A stretch of 12,398 bases of DNA from Negativicutes bacterium UBA1444 (lineage in GTDB: Bacteria > Bacillota > Negativicutes > UBA1444), in contig DCTI01000207.1 in assembly GCA_002329525.1 (NCBI GenBank), positions 14,207-26,604 on the forward strand. The letters are read 5' to 3'. Position numbers and translations under genes: made by a program. The notes beneath the pieces were generated by a model that did no database searches, was not told the DNA's origin, and saw nothing but the letters and a program-made list of their open reading frames with translations. Below, piece after piece: positions 9,897 to 12,398 of this stretch. The stretch's first letter is position 1. The number at the start of each line of letters is the position of its first letter.

Positions 9897-12169
9897 TGAA
9901 ATGGGTAGGAAAAAGCGTTCCCAAAATCGACGGAGTCGCCATCGCCACCGGCAAGCCCCTGTATACTGAGGATCTGGTGGTTCCGGGAACCTTGACGGTC
10001 AAACTCCTGCGCAGCCCGCATGCCTTTGCCCGGATTCGTTCCATCGATACTGCTGCGGCCAAGGCCATGCCCGGCGTCGAATGCGTCCTGACCTATCAGG
10101 ATGTGCCGCAGGTCCGGTTCACCATAGCGGGTCAGTCCTATCCGGAACCGTCTCCGTATGATCGCCTGATTCTGGACCAATGGGTGCGTTATGTCGGCGA
10201 CGAGGTCGCTATTGTGGCGGCAATTGACGAGAAAACGGCATTGGCGGCCCTGGATTTGATCAAGGTGGACTACGAAGTACTGGAACCGGTTCTGGATCTG
10301 GATACCGCCATCGATCATCCATCCGTCGTCCATCCCGAACACGACCTGTTCTGCAACTTCCCGATCGGTTTGGAACGGGAGCGTAATATTGCCTCCAGCC
10401 ACACGTCGGAATACGGCGACGTGGAAGCGGAACTGGCCCGGTGCGAGGTGGTGGTGGAGGAATCCTACCGGACCCAGGCCCAGGCCCAGGCCATGATGGA
10501 GACGTTTCGGACCTTTACGCACTTGGACCAGGCAGGGCGACTGGTGGTCATCAGTTCGACGCAGATTCCTTTCCACGTGCGGCGCCAATTGGCGAGGGCG
10601 CTCCAGATTCCGGCCACCCGCATCCGGGTTATCAAACCGCGGATCGGCGGCGGATTTGGCGCCAAGCAAACCGGCGTGTCGGAAGTTTACCCGGCGATCG
10701 TAACGCTGAAGACCGGCAAACCGGCGAAAATCGTTTATGAACGGAAGGAGACTTTCATCGCCTCCAACAGCCGTCATGCCACCCGGTTCACGGTGCGGAT
10801 GGGCGCCAACCGGGACGGGATGATCCGGGTGGTTGACATCCAGGGCTGCTCCGATACCGGCGCCTATGGTGAACATGCGCCGACCGTGTTCGCCGTCATT
10901 GGCGACAAAACGCTGCCGATGTACAATAAGACCAAGGCGGCCCGGTTCAGCGGACATGCTGTCTATACGAACAAGCTGCCTGGCGGCGCTTTGCGGGGCT
11001 ATGGCGCGACCCAGGGAACATTCGTTCAGGAATGCACCGTCAACAAACTGGCGGAAGCCCTGAACATCGACCCCACCGAGCTGCGATTGCGCAACCTGAT
11101 TCGGGAAGGGGAAACCTGTCTGCATTATCAGGGCAAAAAATTGGGCAGCTCCGCCTTGCACCGCTGTATCGAGCGGGGCCGGGAAATGATCGGTTGGCAG
11201 GAAAAATATCCCCGGTTTGAGAAAGACGGAAAAATTCATGGGATCGGCATGGCCGTCACCATGCAGGGATCGGGGATCGCCAATATAGATACCGCCTCGG
11301 CGGAAGTGCGTCTGAGCGATGATGGCAATTATCTGGTGTTGGTCGGTTCGACCGACATGGGTACCGGCAGCGATACGATCCTGCTGCAGATGGCGGCGGA
11401 TGTCCTCGCCACATCCCCGGACCATTTCATTATCCATGCGGCGGATACCGATGTATCGCCCTTCGACCCTGGCTCCTACGCCTCCAGTACAACCTACGTC
11501 ACCGGCATGGCCGTTAAGATGGCGGCGGAGGAACTGCGTGGAAAAATCATCGACCGGGCGGCGGAAATGCTGCAAGTCCCGGCTACGACGGTAGAATTGC
11601 AGGGAACTTGTTGCCGTCATCCCGAGTCCGGTCGGGAAGTCGCGTTAGCCAACCTGGCGGCCCAATCGGTGGTCGGACCGAAACTTCGCCAACTTTCCGG
11701 GTATGCCACATTCGGCAGTCCCATCTCACCGCCGCCCTACATGGCCGGTTTTGCTGAGGTGGCCGTTGATCCGGATACCGGCAAGGTTTCCCTGATTGAT
11801 TATGTAGCGGTCGTTGATTGCGGGACGGTCGTCAATCCCGCCCTGGCCCGCGTACAGGCGGAAGGCGGCATCGTTCAGGGAATCGGCATGGCCTTGTTCG
11901 AAGAAGTCCAGTATGACGCGAAGGGAAATTTACTTACCAATTCCTTTATGACGTATAAGATTCCGGGCCGCAAGGATATCGGCCGGATTCGGGTGGAGTT
12001 CGAGGCCAGCCACGAACCGACGGGGCCGTTCGGTGCCAAATCCATCGGCGAGGTCGTCATCAATACTCCGTCACCGGCGATTGCCGCGGCTGTATACAAT
12101 GCCGTCGGGGTTCGGATCACGGAACTGCCGATCACGCCGGAAAAAGTGTTTTGGGGGATGAAAAAATAG
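9896..12169 (+). CDS. Molybdenum hydroxylase (xanthine dehydrogenase family), molybdopterin-binding catalytic subunit, substrate unknown
   Basis: This large subunit binds the molybdenum pterin cofactor and hydroxylates an N-heterocycle or aldehyde with water-derived oxygen. The product has 757 residues from ATG 9896 (GGAGGT at 9881-9886), normal for a separate XdhA/CoxL-type subunit. Visible cofactor motifs are STQIPF with Q223, RIGGGFGAKQ with F254 and Q258, GGALRGYGATQ with R367, MGTGSDT, and GPFGAKSIGE with the catalytic Glu719. Comparing with bovine xanthine oxidase from memory, the Q767-E802 spacing of 35 is reproduced by Q223-Q258. The substrate-orienting Glu802 is therefore Gln here. 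Phe914 becomes Tyr369, and no Arg stands near the Arg880 position (about residues 331-340; the nearest basic residue is K338). Classical xanthine specificity is thus unsupported. Other purines, nicotinate-like heterocycles or aldehydes remain open. Maturation factors (XdhC, MobA types) are not in the window. Confidence 0.93.
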   Translation: MKWVGKSVPKIDGVAIATGKPLYTEDLVVPGTLTVKLLRSPHAFARIRSIDTAAAKAMPGVECVLTYQDVPQVRFTIAGQSYPEPSPYDRLILDQWVRYVGDEVAIVAAIDEKTALAALDLIKVDYEVLEPVLDLDTAIDHPSVVHPEHDLFCNFPIGLERERNIASSHTSEYGDVEAELARCEVVVEESYRTQAQAQAMMETFRTFTHLDQAGRLVVISSTQIPFHVRRQLARALQIPATRIRVIKPRIGGGFGAKQTGVSEVYPAIVTLKTGKPAKIVYERKETFIASNSRHATRFTVRMGANRDGMIRVVDIQGCSDTGAYGEHAPTVFAVIGDKTLPMYNKTKAARFSGHAVYTNKLPGGALRGYGATQGTFVQECTVNKLAEALNIDPTELRLRNLIREGETCLHYQGKKLGSSALHRCIERGREMIGWQEKYPRFEKDGKIHGIGMAVTMQGSGIANIDTASAEVRLSDDGNYLVLVGSTDMGTGSDTILLQMAADVLATSPDHFIIHAADTDVSPFDPGSYASSTTYVTGMAVKMAAEELRGKIIDRAAEMLQVPATTVELQGTCCRHPESGREVALANLAAQSVVGPKLRQLSGYATFGSPISPPPYMAGFAEVAVDPDTGKVSLIDYVAVVDCGTVVNPALARVQAEGGIVQGIGMALFEEVQYDAKGNLLTNSFMTYKIPGRKDIGRIRVEFEASHEPTGPFGAKSIGEVVINTPSPAIAAAVYNAVGVRITELPITPEKVFWGMKK

Positions 12170-12181
12170 ACCAGGGGAAAT

Positions 12182-12206
12182 CTGCCCGTGCATAAGCCAC
12201 GGGCAG
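12182..12206 (+). terminator. Hairpin closing the molybdenum hydroxylase operon, probable terminator
   Basis: CTGCCCGTG (12182-12190) and CACGGGCAG (12198-12206) form a perfect 9-bp GC-rich stem with a 7-base loop, 12 bases after the stop. The trailing TGGACTTTG is a poor T-run, so termination may be partial, allowing some read-through into dapF. Confidence 0.6.
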
Positions 12207-12235
12207 TGGACTTTGACCGCATAATTGGTTATAAT
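12207..12235 (+). promoter_or_regulatory. Sigma-A-type promoter of dapF
   Basis: TGGACT (12207-12212, 4 of 6 matches) and a consensus TATAAT (12230-12235) are spaced by 17 bases. The -35 box begins at the base after the terminator stem. Transcription should start near 12242, inside the palindrome at 12231-12246. Confidence 0.65.
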
Positions 12236-12246
12236 ACATGTATTAT
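12231..12246. promoter_or_regulatory. Perfect 16-bp palindrome over the dapF -10 box and start site, candidate operator
   Basis: ATAATACATGTATTAT reads the same on both strands. It covers five bases of the -10 box and the expected transcription start, a position where a bound dimeric repressor would block RNA polymerase. The AT-rich arms (ATAAT...ATTAT) are reminiscent of MarR-, GntR- or Fur/PerR-type sites, but I cannot name the regulator. Confidence 0.45.
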
Positions 12247-12276
12247 CGATGTTGCGACACTTGGAGGCGGTGAAAC

Positions 12277-12398
12277 GTGAAATTCACCAAATGGCAGGGA
12301 ACCGGCAACGATTTCGTGATTGTGAACGGTTTTGAAGAAACAATCGTGGATTATTCCGCGAAAGCGATCGAGCTTTGCGACCGTCATTTCGGAATTGG
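12277..12398 (+). CDS. dapF: Diaminopimelate epimerase, N-terminal part, 3' truncated by window edge
   Basis: DapF interconverts LL- and meso-diaminopimelate in the cytoplasm, supplying peptidoglycan and lysine synthesis. Only the first 40 codons are present. They begin [18 protein letters not shown], which contains the characteristic K.(Q/H)G.GNDF(V/I) opening of the family. The start is GTG 12277, with GGAGG at 12263-12267 nine bases upstream. The catalytic Cys pair lies beyond the window and cannot be checked. It is preceded by its own promoter and a palindrome that may be an operator. Confidence 0.92.
   Translation, partial: MKFTKWQGTGNDFVIVNGFEETIVDYSAKAIELCDRHFGI

Noticed and set aside
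10475..10492. Three tandem CAGGCC hexamers in the large subunit gene
   Set aside because: They encode Gln-Ala repeats just before the conserved METF segment, fit the family pattern there, and are too few to indicate a variable repeat.
9875..11620. 581-codon open frame on the minus strand opposite the molybdopterin subunit
   Set aside because: Antisense shadow of a clear gene, with no domain. The equal length to the ileS antisense frame is a coincidence; the two products are unrelated in sequence.
12213..12218. TTGACC as -35 box for dapF
   Set aside because: It is only 11 bases from TATAAT and 22 from TATTAT, so neither spacing works. TGGACT at 12207 gives 17 bases.

Overview
The window looks like a chromosomal segment of a moderately GC-rich member of the Bacillota (Firmicutes). 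The evidence is a complete T-box leader in front of ileS, the order ileS-lspA-rluD-pyrR seen in many Bacillota, a bacterial RqcH homologue, strong Shine-Dalgarno sequences, and frequent GTG starts (four of the nine genes whose start is visible). An anaerobic or facultative clostridium-like or Negativicutes-like host would fit the iron-sulfur and molybdenum enzymes, but that placement is inference. I see no phage, transposon, CRISPR, tRNA or rRNA.

Layout. (1) 1-714 is the 3' part of an L-glutamate gamma-semialdehyde dehydrogenase (rocA type), closed by a strong intrinsic terminator whose U-tract runs into the next promoter. (2) 832-1596 encodes a short QueG-like protein with ligands for two [4Fe-4S] clusters and no assigned function. 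(3) 1631-1936 is a sigma-A-type promoter and an isoleucine T-box riboswitch: specifier AUC, UGGU bulge, and mutually exclusive antiterminator and terminator. It controls ileS and probably the genes behind it. (4) 1937-6757 holds ileS, lspA, an RluA/RluD-family pseudouridine synthase and pyrR, tightly spaced on the plus strand. (5) 6735-8525 is rqcH on the minus strand; its 3' end overlaps the 3' end of pyrR by 23 bases, and its promoter predicts a leaderless mRNA. (6) 8656-12169 is a three-gene operon for a molybdenum hydroxylase of the xanthine dehydrogenase family (FAD, 2x[2Fe-2S] and molybdopterin subunits), with translationally overlapping genes and its own promoter. (7) A hairpin, a promoter and a perfect 16-bp palindrome at the -10/start region precede the 5' end of dapF at 12277.

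How the genes work together. The ileS group is housekeeping: isoleucine charging, lipoprotein signal-peptide removal, rRNA or tRNA pseudouridylation, and pyrimidine sensing or salvage. rqcH serves ribosome rescue. The molybdenum hydroxylase operon is an accessory catabolic unit set between housekeeping genes. Its active site keeps the catalytic Glu of the family but differs from mammalian xanthine dehydrogenase at substrate-binding positions, so its substrate cannot be read from the sequence.

No clearly new multi-gene system is visible. The items most worth a second look are the dapF palindrome, the short QueG-like protein, the predicted leaderless rqcH message and the substrate of the molybdenum hydroxylase.
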